Assembly: GCA_964409695.1 (NCBI GenBank) | Contig: CAYPDX010000060.1 | Span: forward strand, 1 to 6,222 | DNA length: 6,222 nucleotides | Direction: 5' to 3' | DNA from: JABDAD01 sp964409695 | GTDB taxonomy: Bacteria; Pseudomonadota; Alphaproteobacteria; Rickettsiales; Rickettsiaceae | In this document: piece by piece, positions 1 to 6,180 of the stretch | Position numbering within the stretch: the first letter of the stretch is position 1 | Layout: each line of letters starts with the position of its first letter | Made by a program: the position numbers and the translations under genes | Notes under the pieces: model-generated | What the model was told of the DNA's origin: nothing | The model's database searches: none | Seen by the model: the letters and a program-made list of their open reading frames with translations, nothing else

Positions 1-43
1 ATCTATTTGTTCAATAGCTTATATGCTTAGTTAGTAATGGGAA

Positions 44-721
44 ATGGTATTACATAGATATGCAACACTACTTAAGTCCATAACTTCTATTACATTTGAA
101 AATCCTGGATCAGCTCCTGCTATAGAATCATTAATTATCCGTATGAAAAAGCTTGGATATCTTGATGTGGGATTTAAAATAAATCCATCTAATAGCATAG
201 TGATAAACAATGAAGAAAATTGGATAAATACAGTGTCACCTCAATTTGGCACGGTCTACGTAAATCCGGCAGAATTTCAAACCGATGCAAAAATTTTACC
301 TGAGTACCTACATGCGCTCTTACCACAAAGGCTAAAAGAATTTACAAATACAGCTGCTCTACATTTAGACAGACATAATTTGCATTATTTTAAAAATTTA
401 GAAAAACTCCGCACTGTAACAAAGTGGCCCGTAGGATTGTTCTCTGACTTTACTAGAGAACAATTACAGCCGATAAAGGATACAATGTCATATTTTAGCT
501 CTGGAATTAGTGGCGCTATTAACTTTAGTTTAGAAAGTATAATTGCAACTTCTCAATTAATAGAGGCAGCTACTACTTCAATAGTAACCTCATGCTCTGA
601 TACTATATATGGTTTACTAGATTATAATATTGATGTAATAACCCTCCTGGCAGGAGAAACTCACGAAGATTTATTTGGTGAAATCAATGACTGGCTTCCG
701 GTTTATAAGACTGAAGCTTAG
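44..721 (+). CDS. Hypothetical protein of unknown function, 225 aa
   Basis: I do not recognise this protein. It is the only sizeable plus-strand gene and converges on the phosphatase gene, with 12 nt between the two stops. The ATG at 44 is the first after in-frame stops at 32-37, and no convincing ribosome-binding site precedes it; an internal ATG at 143 (MKKLGYLD) is the main alternative start. Visible features: no signal peptide, no clear membrane helix, a mixed alpha/beta N-terminal half, then a Ser/Thr/Ala-rich stretch at about residues 148-190 that looks like amphipathic helices, and an acidic C-terminus (about 205-220). With the left edge so close, it could be a whole gene or the C-terminal part of a longer gene broken by the upstream stops. 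Base composition matches its neighbours. The long open frame and ordinary composition make it probably real; the function is unknown. Confidence 0.7.
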   Translation: MVLHRYATLLKSITSITFENPGSAPAIESLIIRMKKLGYLDVGFKINPSNSIVINNEENWINTVSPQFGTVYVNPAEFQTDAKILPEYLHALLPQRLKEFTNTAALHLDRHNLHYFKNLEKLRTVTKWPVGLFSDFTREQLQPIKDTMSYFSSGISGAINFSLESIIATSQLIEAATTSIVTSCSDTIYGLLDYNIDVITLLAGETHEDLFGEINDWLPVYKTEA

Positions 722-733
722 GAAAATTTAAAA

Positions 734-1429
734 TTAATTCCTGAACTTTCTGTAATATAATCTAAGCAAAATATAGTTAATTAAAAATATTATCCAAGCT
801 GACACCACAACATCGCTTCCAAAATGCCCTCCTTGTATCATTCTTCCAATTCCCACAATTGTTCCAAAAGCAAAACCAGCTATATAAGTAACAAACTGGT
901 ATTGAGCAGGAACTAAAAATGCAATGGTCGTAAAACTATATGCTGCTGCTGCATGCCCCGAGCTAAAGGAGCAATTCGATTTACATTGATTAGCCTTTTC
1001 GTAGACATTTGTGAATGTTTTTATAGCACCAAATTCAACAATCTGCTTAGGTCTTGCTCTTCCAAAATTATCCTTTAACATAAGATTTACAACAACTCCT
1101 GGACCAAGTATAAGAGACATAAGTATCGTAAGATTCAGAAAAGCTTTTTTTAAATTCCGATTTCCTGACCACAATAATCTTGCTGACGAACATATTAGCC
1201 ACAAACTATATAATATAGTAAGCACTGGAACAGTTTTAAAAACCAATATCACGAGCCAATGTTTAGAGTGAGCAAATCCTACATTCTCATCATAGAAAAA
1301 GCTCATAAGCTTAACATCTAGAGAAGGATCTATATAAAAAACAATAGAAATTGCAAAAAGAAAAGCTGCTAAGTAAAGATTAAGTTTGTTTAACAAGATA
1401 GCTCCGAATTTTCCAAGATCAATAAACAT
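734..1429 (-). CDS. PAP2-family membrane phosphatase
   Basis: This is an integral membrane phosphatase of the type-2 phosphatidic acid phosphatase superfamily, which removes phosphate from lipid phosphates or pyrophosphates at the membrane surface. All three motifs are visible. Motif 1, K-X6-RP, is K119 to R126-P127 (KDNFGRARP). Motif 2 is SSGH at 156-159, with Ser in place of the usual Pro. Motif 3, R-X5-H-X3-D, is R196, H202 and D206. So the catalytic residues are complete. Likely membrane helices lie near residues 17-33, 58-82, 97-118, 161-178, 180-195 and 208-225. The Cys-rich loop NQCKSNCSFSSGH resembles that of bacterial lipid A phosphatases (LpxE/LpxF type), but undecaprenyl pyrophosphate or phosphatidylglycerol phosphate are equally possible substrates. 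It starts 33 nt after the endolysin stop in the same direction and may be read with the lysis genes; the start has only a weak A-rich leader. Confidence 0.88.
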   Translation of the reverse strand: MFIDLGKFGAILLNKLNLYLAAFLFAISIVFYIDPSLDVKLMSFFYDENVGFAHSKHWLVILVFKTVPVLTILYSLWLICSSARLLWSGNRNLKKAFLNLTILMSLILGPGVVVNLMLKDNFGRARPKQIVEFGAIKTFTNVYEKANQCKSNCSFSSGHAAAAYSFTTIAFLVPAQYQFVTYIAGFAFGTIVGIGRMIQGGHFGSDVVVSAWIIFLINYILLRLYYRKFRN

Positions 1430-1462
1430 ATTCTTTTTACTGATAAAGGTAAATAAAAAAAA

Positions 1463-1906
1463 CTAACCAGAATGATACATTACGCTTTCTGCATATCTAC
1501 GCTCAAACAACCCCTTTATCTTTTTTCCTCCTGAATATACCCACCTCATGAATTCATCACAAATTTCATCGGAGCTAGAACCATAATTAATTTTTTGTCT
1601 AAGTGTTGATCTTTGCAAAGATGCCGCACCTAAATTATAAGTAAAAGAAACAAGAGCTGAAAACTGATTATCTTTTACATCATTTCTTATATATTTACAC
1701 ACAGCTTTTTCTGCAACTTCTAAATCTTGATAAAGCAGCTTTTCTGCATCTGTAATATTGATGTAACTATATGATTCATTAACCTTTAACAAATGGCCAT
1801 AGCCAATAGTAGCTCGTCCTGCTGCACATTTATAAGGAGTATCTCTAAATCCTTCAAAATATTTTATAAGAATATATCCTTCATTATTTATATGTCTAAT
1901 TGTCAT
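1463..1906 (-). CDS. GH24 phage-type lysozyme (endolysin)
   Basis: This is a T4/lambdoid-type muramidase that cleaves the N-acetylmuramic acid to N-acetylglucosamine bond of peptidoglycan. With the start used here (147 aa) the active site reads E18-8 residues-C27-5 residues-T33, inside YFEGFRDTPYKC and ATIGYGH. It follows the known GH24 triad E-8-D/C-5-T, with Cys where T4 lysozyme has Asp20. DNQFSALVSFTYNLG (about 99-113) is the typical second family motif, and GLFERRYAE near the end the third. No signal peptide or membrane anchor is seen, so export should depend on the holin. An ATG at 1918 is also in frame (151 aa). I prefer 1906 because GGAGAA (1916-1911) sits just ahead of it and because its ATG shares bases with the holin stop (ATGA), a classic translational coupling. 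Length and motif order are normal for an intact enzyme. Confidence 0.93.
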   Translation of the reverse strand: MTIRHINNEGYILIKYFEGFRDTPYKCAAGRATIGYGHLLKVNESYSYINITDAEKLLYQDLEVAEKAVCKYIRNDVKDNQFSALVSFTYNLGAASLQRSTLRQKINYGSSSDEICDEFMRWVYSGGKKIKGLFERRYAESVMYHSG

Positions 1907-2355
1907 CGGCTTCTCCATAATTTACTAAATGTTCTCTGACCAAAATAAAAGCTGATAATACCAGCAAATATTGCCTGATCATCAGTCGTCCATAAAATAT
2001 CAATATACTGAACAGCACTCTCAGCAACATACATTATCGCTTTATATTGCACATATTTGAGCAATGAATAGAGAGCAAAGAAGCAATAGGCCATCACTGG
2101 TCTGACTGTGCCATTTAATGCATCAACCCAAGATATTCCTGTTTTAAACGTTGTATATAGGCTTGTAAGCTCAGAAGCATCATAACTTGCTCTTATTTCT
2201 TCTAAATTCTGAGAAATATTCATTTTTGTAAGTTCAATCTGCCTAGATAAAATTTCAAGTTCATGTTTTTTATCATTCTTATCTTTATACACTTTTACTA
2301 TCTCTGGAATTAATGAACTAATAAAGCCAGCTATAGAAGCAAGTAAAGTTATCAT
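1903..2355 (-). CDS. Holin, three-helix GTA/phage type
   Basis: A small inner-membrane protein that would open the membrane so the endolysin can reach peptidoglycan. The layout matches the alphaproteobacterial 3TM holin family of GTAs and related phages (Pfam GTA_holin_3TM type). A hydrophobic N-terminal helix spans about residues 2-22. A charged, probably coiled-coil stretch covers about 23-58. A second membrane segment, starting at the characteristic RP (R85-P86, then VMAYCFFALYSLLKY), runs to about 110. A third ends in FYFGQRTFSK (136-145), the family's typical terminal FG-x-R signature. The gene follows DUF2793 by 19 nt and overlaps the endolysin by ATGA, the usual holin-endolysin order. 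The start at 2355 has a GAGAGG ribosome-binding site 3 nt upstream. The family call rests on topology plus the RP and FG-x-R signatures. Confidence 0.82.
   Translation of the reverse strand: MITLLASIAGFISSLIPEIVKVYKDKNDKKHELEILSRQIELTKMNISQNLEEIRASYDASELTSLYTTFKTGISWVDALNGTVRPVMAYCFFALYSLLKYVQYKAIMYVAESAVQYIDILWTTDDQAIFAGIISFYFGQRTFSKLWRSR
1911..1916 (-). promoter_or_regulatory. Ribosome-binding site deciding the endolysin start
   Basis: GGAGAA on the minus strand lies inside the holin 3' end, with 4 nt between it and the ATG at 1906. It overlaps the competing ATG at 1918, which has no comparable purine-rich sequence at proper spacing. This supports the shorter endolysin and coupling to holin translation. 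Confidence 0.6.
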
Positions 2356-2358
2356 ATA

Positions 2359-2364
2359 CCTCTC
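2359..2364 (-). promoter_or_regulatory. Ribosome-binding site of the holin gene
   Basis: GAGAGG on the minus strand, 3 nt before the holin ATG, in the 19-nt gap after the DUF2793 stop. It is one of only two clear Shine-Dalgarno sequences in the block; the tail and DUF2793 genes upstream lack one. The spacing is slightly short. Confidence 0.5.
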
Positions 2365-2374
2365 TTAATAATTT

Positions 2375-2695
2375 CTAGTTTGCATGCGACCAGGAAGTTC
2401 CATCAAAATAAATAAAACTTCTCATTTCAATGCAATATAAAACCATACCTAATTTTGGCTCCATATACTTCCATGGTTTATTTTCAAAGTTACAAAAGCA
2501 AATATGGTTTTCATATTCCCCTTCGTTTATAATAAATTTAAGATTTTTTGGAGATTCTGTAGGAGGAGACGAAACAAATCCTACAACAGACTGCAATATA
2601 AAACTATCAATTACCCCAATAGTTTCATTAAAAAATACTTCCTTATTTTGCTGATTATGCACCATCAATTCAAGATCAAAATTCTGTGTTTTCAT
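2375..2695 (-). CDS. DUF2793 protein, probable tail-fibre/tail-associated protein
   Basis: This 106-aa protein is essentially one DUF2793 domain, a family found in tail or tail-fibre proteins of alphaproteobacterial phages and GTAs, including the separately encoded R. capsulatus GTA fibre (recalled, not searched). Matching landmarks in order: NQQNKEVFFNETIGVIDSFI at about residues 14-33 (family pattern Q-x-K-x-x-x-x-NE-x-x-x-x-[LI]D); the double proline of SSPPTESP near 42-49; the aromatic KPWKYMEPKLGMVLY region (about 73-87); and the closing YFDGTSW (96-102). It lacks the fibre or trimerisation region that long members carry, so it may be a minimal adaptor. The start at 2695 is fixed by an in-frame stop four codons upstream, and no Shine-Dalgarno sequence is seen. 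Its ATG overlaps the TGA of a 23-codon frame starting at 2763. Its position between tail tip and holin is typical of phage late genes. Confidence 0.8.
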   Translation of the reverse strand: MKTQNFDLELMVHNQQNKEVFFNETIGVIDSFILQSVVGFVSSPPTESPKNLKFIINEGEYENHICFCNFENKPWKYMEPKLGMVLYCIEMRSFIYFDGTSWSHAN

Positions 2696-2722
2696 TTTAT
2701 GACATTATTTATTCTAGGCAAA

Positions 2723-2750
2723 ATATTAGCATTATTTTTGTCAGCGCTAA
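2723..2750 (-). promoter_or_regulatory. Putative promoter/operator upstream of the DUF2793 gene
   Basis: On the minus strand TTAGCGCT (2750-2743) is followed after 11 nt by TGCTAATAT. This can be read as a -35 TTAGCG, a 16-nt spacer and an extended -10 TGC-TAATAT, giving a start near 2716 and a leader of about 20 nt. The -10 hexamer alone is only a fair match to consensus. The main support is that the same motif, with the same spacing, occurs upstream of the tail gene. It would let DUF2793, holin, endolysin and perhaps the phosphatase be transcribed apart from the tail gene. Confidence 0.42.
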
Positions 2751-2768
2751 GAGAGCCGCACATAAAAA

Positions 2769-5700
2769 CTACAGAGAGATTGTCTCCTCTCCTTCATGAG
2801 TCTTATAATATAACTCAGCTTCTCTCACAGTATCTGCGCACAACAACGCAAGCATTTTATCAAGAAAAACAACTTCATCCCCGACTCTGGGTAAAATAAG
2901 ATCCTGAGAATCTTCTTTTGGTATAAAAATAAGCTTCTTTAGTCTGTAAATATCACCTATCATCATTTCAACAACTCCAGCATATATAACCCCTTCCCCG
3001 TACTTAATTAGAGAATTACAATTCCATAAAGACCTACCAGAAATAATTGGTGAATTTTTCACGATACAAACATCTATATAGGAGATTTCATCTATTAGAA
3101 ATTGGCTTACACTTTCTTCTATCAGTATAGAATTTACTATACCGGCAGAACATCCACCGCTGACGTCAGCTATTTTTATATATTCCACTTTATTTGATGA
3201 AATATATAGACCTCTTCTATTAACAAAAGAATTTACAAAATAAATATAATTTCCTTCCGACAATTCATCATATATAAAATTTTTTGGTAAAATTACTTGC
3301 TTAAAAACTCCTCCAATATCTTCTTTGTTCTCTACACTTACATAGGAAAAATTTAGATCAATATCTATAGGGATTTCTGTAATGCCAATAACTTCAATCT
3401 CCCATTTTTTAAGCTTTATCTGAATGATTCTTAATTCTACAAATAAATTATCTATGGTGAATTTAATTATATCGCAAGGGCCAATTCCAAGATAAGTAAT
3501 TGGAAGTTTTAATTGTATTTCCGCCTTTTCACTATCAGAATGATCTATCAAAATTTTGGCAATTTTTCTAGCTTCTTCAATTGACATAACAAATGGAACA
3601 TTCACAAATTTACTAGATTTTTTTCTTACATCTTCGTTTAAAACTTGCTGAGAAGCTTCAGAATAAGATTCTTCAATTGATGCATATTTAATAGAAATAT
3701 GGTAAATTTTGGAGCTGAGTGCAATATTTGCTATTGCATAAATCTTATCATCACTTAATTTTATAAAATCCTTACCATCAACTTCATTACAGCAAAGCAA
3801 ATTTCTTTTGATAAATTCAATCCCATAAGTCGCCCTATCTCTAATATCAAAGAAATAAAAACTTCTAAGTAAATTAATAAGCTCAAAACCTGTTACGCTT
3901 TTAATTATAGCGAAGCTATAAACCTGTTCCTCAAGCTGACTTACATCTATAGAGTTTTGCTCTATATTTGATCGCTCTGAAATATCTGAAATAATATTTG
4001 CAAGAGTTTGAAGGCCAAATTTACCATTTATCCAATGGCCCTTCTCCCACAAATAATAATCTTTCCAAATTTTAGAATGTGGCCATGCAGGATATGGCCG
4101 AGCATCAAAACACCAAAGAAACATATTCTCCACATATTCCTCTGAATTCCAATAATTCACAAAAGAATCAATAGCAATTCTTTGAATTGAAAAATCCGTA
4201 TTTCCATTCGAATATTTAGGAATCCCGCCATCATGACACCTAGGATCAAAAAATATATTAGATTGGTTTGTTGCTTTATCTATTGAGGGAAATCCGTATT
4301 CAGTAAACCATATTTTTTTTGAATTTGGTATCCATGGGCTTCTTTGCCCATTTGGATTTACGTGAAAATTCTCCGCCCACCATCTTAAATTTTTCCAAGC
4401 ATATTCTTTTGCTAAAGGCATTTTCTTATTACCATCTAGATAATAATCATAGCCTTCACCACTTCCAAATCCTGCTTTAATTTCATCTAAATTTGGTGAT
4501 TTACTTTCAGTCAGCGTAACAGGCATATAATTATCTATACCAATAAAATCTATATCCTTATGCGCCCATAACTCATCCAAATGATACCAACCCCCCTCTG
4601 TATGGTGATATTCAGACCAATCTGCTGCATAGCTTACTTTCACAGAAGCTCCAACTATTGCTTTAACTTGTGAAGCTAGATTACATAATTCTCGTACAGC
4701 AGGAAATATTTCTTGGTCTCTTATAGAAGTAATAGATTTAAGCTCAGAACCGATAATAAAAGCATCAACTTTTCCTTTTACTAAATGAGCATAATGAAGA
4801 ATAAAATTATTATACCCAAGTGGCTTATTAAAGAATGAATAAATTTGCGATACATCACCTGTAATATGTCCACGCCAAGGCTTACCAGGAATATCAAGCA
4901 GCATCATAGGATAGAACATTATTTTTATATCTCTAGATTTAATCTCATCTAAGTATCTAACAATTGATGCATCATTAATACTACCCCCGTAATTCGGCCT
5001 TCCCACTTTATCTCTAGAGATTTCTCTTGCAGAACATCTATTAAAACTCGCTACTTTCCATTCTTCAGAAAAAACATCACTTGAACATTTATATTCAACG
5101 GCTGGATAAATATCGCAAATGCCAATATCTAGACTATTAGCGAACCAACAAACAACAGGGGCTACCCAGGAAACATTAGGACAAATTTTTTGCAAATAAT
5201 TTAAACTATAAATACTATCAGCTACACTATCTCTATTATTTGAATTTATTGGTTTATTACTAATTTCAAATGGGCCAGTGAATATTCGTTTATTTTGAAT
5301 AATTGTGTCATATACAAATTCGCCGGATCCTGGAATAATATTCACTCCTAAGATTTTAGATTCCACACTTGAAAACGCCTTTTTATTAGAAAAGTTTCTT
5401 GTAACTTCAAATGAGAAAATAGGTATTGAATTGCCAAATTCAGCTAGTGGAAAATTTTCAAAAACAATATAAGCTAGCGAGCGAAATGCTGGAGCAAAAC
5501 CAGAAGTTTGTGATAAAACTATTAATGGGTCAGGCATTTGCTCATTAGAGCCAGTATATATATGGTATTTATAGACACTTAAATCAGCAAGTTCATTATT
5601 AATCCAAATTCTCGATATATAATCAATTTCTCCTTCACAAATACCAATTGCAAAACTACAAAAATATAGAAAATCAATTTTATTGTAAATTGCCGTGTGC

Positions 5701-6002
5701 GTTTTAAAATTTTTAACATTTGTATTTTTGATAGGGATTTCTTTAATTTCTGTAGACCATATCAAATCCCCGTTCACGCGAGAGGTTCCAAAAACAAGTG
5801 GGATAGTTTTTCCAGCAGCACAGGATACTGGAAAAAATATATCTCGAGTTTTTCCAATCCTGTAATATTCTCTAATTTTATCATGATCTTCTAAAGAATT
5901 ACCAAGCCATTTGCCTATAAATCGCCCAGAAGAAGATAATATTCCACCCCCAAGGAATTTACCGATAAACCCACCAATAGTTCCAAATATAGACGAAAGC
6001 AT
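2769..6002 (-). CDS. GTA/phage distal-tail (megatron-like) protein with TIM-barrel domain
   Basis: This large tail-tip protein is related to R. capsulatus GTA gp15 (megatron), which with the hub protein contacts the recipient cell. The N-terminus is Gly-rich and hydrophobic (1-35), as usual in the family. Next come the landmarks SCAAGKTIPLVFGTSRVNGD (60-79) and PLAEFGNSIPIFSFEV (185-200). A GTA TIM-barrel-like domain spans about 260-665: GSEL (418-421), YAADWSEY (458-465), DFIGIDNYMP (485-494), WFTEYGFPSIDKATNQ (565-580) and WCFDARPYPAWP (630-641). E420 and E568 sit where glycosidase-like acidic residues would be expected. A phage-tail-3-like region follows (about 695-880). At 1077 aa it is shorter than the roughly 1,300-aa R. 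capsulatus protein: after the region like the family's LWxxxxYxxxGEV motif (992-1006), the LLRGxxGTE motif and the distal C-terminus are missing. The start at 6002 has no clear ribosome-binding site. It is first in the block. Confidence 0.93.
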   Translation of the reverse strand: MLSSIFGTIGGFIGKFLGGGILSSSGRFIGKWLGNSLEDHDKIREYYRIGKTRDIFFPVSCAAGKTIPLVFGTSRVNGDLIWSTEIKEIPIKNTNVKNFKTHTAIYNKIDFLYFCSFAIGICEGEIDYISRIWINNELADLSVYKYHIYTGSNEQMPDPLIVLSQTSGFAPAFRSLAYIVFENFPLAEFGNSIPIFSFEVTRNFSNKKAFSSVESKILGVNIIPGSGEFVYDTIIQNKRIFTGPFEISNKPINSNNRDSVADSIYSLNYLQKICPNVSWVAPVVCWFANSLDIGICDIYPAVEYKCSSDVFSEEWKVASFNRCSAREISRDKVGRPNYGGSINDASIVRYLDEIKSRDIKIMFYPMMLLDIPGKPWRGHITGDVSQIYSFFNKPLGYNNFILHYAHLVKGKVDAFIIGSELKSITSIRDQEIFPAVRELCNLASQVKAIVGASVKVSYAADWSEYHHTEGGWYHLDELWAHKDIDFIGIDNYMPVTLTESKSPNLDEIKAGFGSGEGYDYYLDGNKKMPLAKEYAWKNLRWWAENFHVNPNGQRSPWIPNSKKIWFTEYGFPSIDKATNQSNIFFDPRCHDGGIPKYSNGNTDFSIQRIAIDSFVNYWNSEEYVENMFLWCFDARPYPAWPHSKIWKDYYLWEKGHWINGKFGLQTLANIISDISERSNIEQNSIDVSQLEEQVYSFAIIKSVTGFELINLLRSFYFFDIRDRATYGIEFIKRNLLCCNEVDGKDFIKLSDDKIYAIANIALSSKIYHISIKYASIEESYSEASQQVLNEDVRKKSSKFVNVPFVMSIEEARKIAKILIDHSDSEKAEIQLKLPITYLGIGPCDIIKFTIDNLFVELRIIQIKLKKWEIEVIGITEIPIDIDLNFSYVSVENKEDIGGVFKQVILPKNFIYDELSEGNYIYFVNSFVNRRGLYISSNKVEYIKIADVSGGCSAGIVNSILIEESVSQFLIDEISYIDVCIVKNSPIISGRSLWNCNSLIKYGEGVIYAGVVEMMIGDIYRLKKLIFIPKEDSQDLILPRVGDEVVFLDKMLALLCADTVREAELYYKTHEGEETISL

Positions 6003-6015
6003 AGTTTTTGCTTCG

Positions 6016-6043
6016 AGTATAGCAAAAAAATATTTAGCGCTAA
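6016..6043 (-). promoter_or_regulatory. Putative promoter/operator of the tail gene block
   Basis: On the minus strand TTAGCGCT (6043-6036) is followed after 11 nt by TGCTATACT, giving a -35 TTAGCG, a 16-nt spacer and an extended -10 TGC-TATACT (five of six consensus bases). A start near 6009 leaves a leader of only about 7 nt, which fits the absence of a ribosome-binding site before the ATG at 6002. The -35 lies in a perfect 10-bp palindrome, TTAGCGCTAA (6034-6043), a possible operator. A T-rich tract fills the spacer. The same motif recurs upstream of DUF2793. Confidence 0.48.
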
Positions 6044-6059
6044 CTTACTAAAATTACAG

Positions 6060-6177
6060 CATTTTCCAGATTAAATTAGACAAATGATTTTAAGGGCGAA
6101 GATGCGCAGCCTATTTTTCATAGGTGATCACATCTGAGACACGCTAAAATCATTTGTCTAATTTAATCTGGAAAATG
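6060..6177. repeat. 118-bp inverted repeat with perfect 33-bp arms
   Basis: Arms at 6060-6092 and 6145-6177 are exact reverse complements over 33 bp, starting CATTTTCCAG on each strand. The 52-nt centre holds smaller nested stems: GCG/CGC at 6096-6098 with 6142-6144, AGATG/CATCT at 6100-6104 with 6131-6135, and CCTAT/ATAGG at 6110-6114 with 6120-6124 around a 5-nt loop. It also contains the palindrome GTGATCAC (6124-6131). Neither side is followed directly by a T-run, so it is not a standard intrinsic terminator. No matching direct repeats flank it. It could be a small non-autonomous mobile element, a dispersed palindromic repeat, or an unusually long transcript-end hairpin for the gene on its right. 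Confidence 0.9.
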
Positions 6178-6180
6178 GTA

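Noticed and set aside
1..30. Nine open codons from the left edge ending in TAG at 28-30, possibly the end of an upstream plus-strand gene.
   Set aside because: Too short to distinguish from chance.
718..744. Small hairpin AGGAA/TTCCT across the converging stops of the unknown gene and the phosphatase.
   Set aside because: Short A+T-rich stem with a 13-nt loop and no T-run on either side; not enough for a bidirectional terminator.
1011..1271. Plus-strand 86-codon open frame.
   Set aside because: Lies entirely opposite the phosphatase gene, whose motifs are unambiguous; no ribosome-binding site or family resemblance.
1463..1491. Possible terminator after the endolysin: CAGAA/TTCTG stem (1487-1491 with 1468-1472) followed by eight T on the minus strand.
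   Set aside because: Only 5 bp of stem with a 14-nt loop inside the coding end; too weak to call, although the T-run is real.
2558..2585. Inverted repeat TGTAGGA/TCCTACA inside DUF2793.
   Set aside because: Seven bp with a 14-nt loop inside coding sequence; expected by chance at this composition.
2430..2899. Two plus-strand open frames (2430-2654 and 2504-2899).
   Set aside because: They run antisense to DUF2793 and the tail-protein 3' end; the translations look like shadow frames (aromatic and basic rich) without recognisable features.
5697..5894. Plus-strand 65-codon open frame.
   Set aside because: Antisense to the conserved N-terminal part of the tail protein.
6060..6177. Integron attC site or CRISPR repeat as an explanation for the inverted repeat.
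   Set aside because: No GTTRRRY/RYYYAAC core sites, and only one pair of arms with no regular array.
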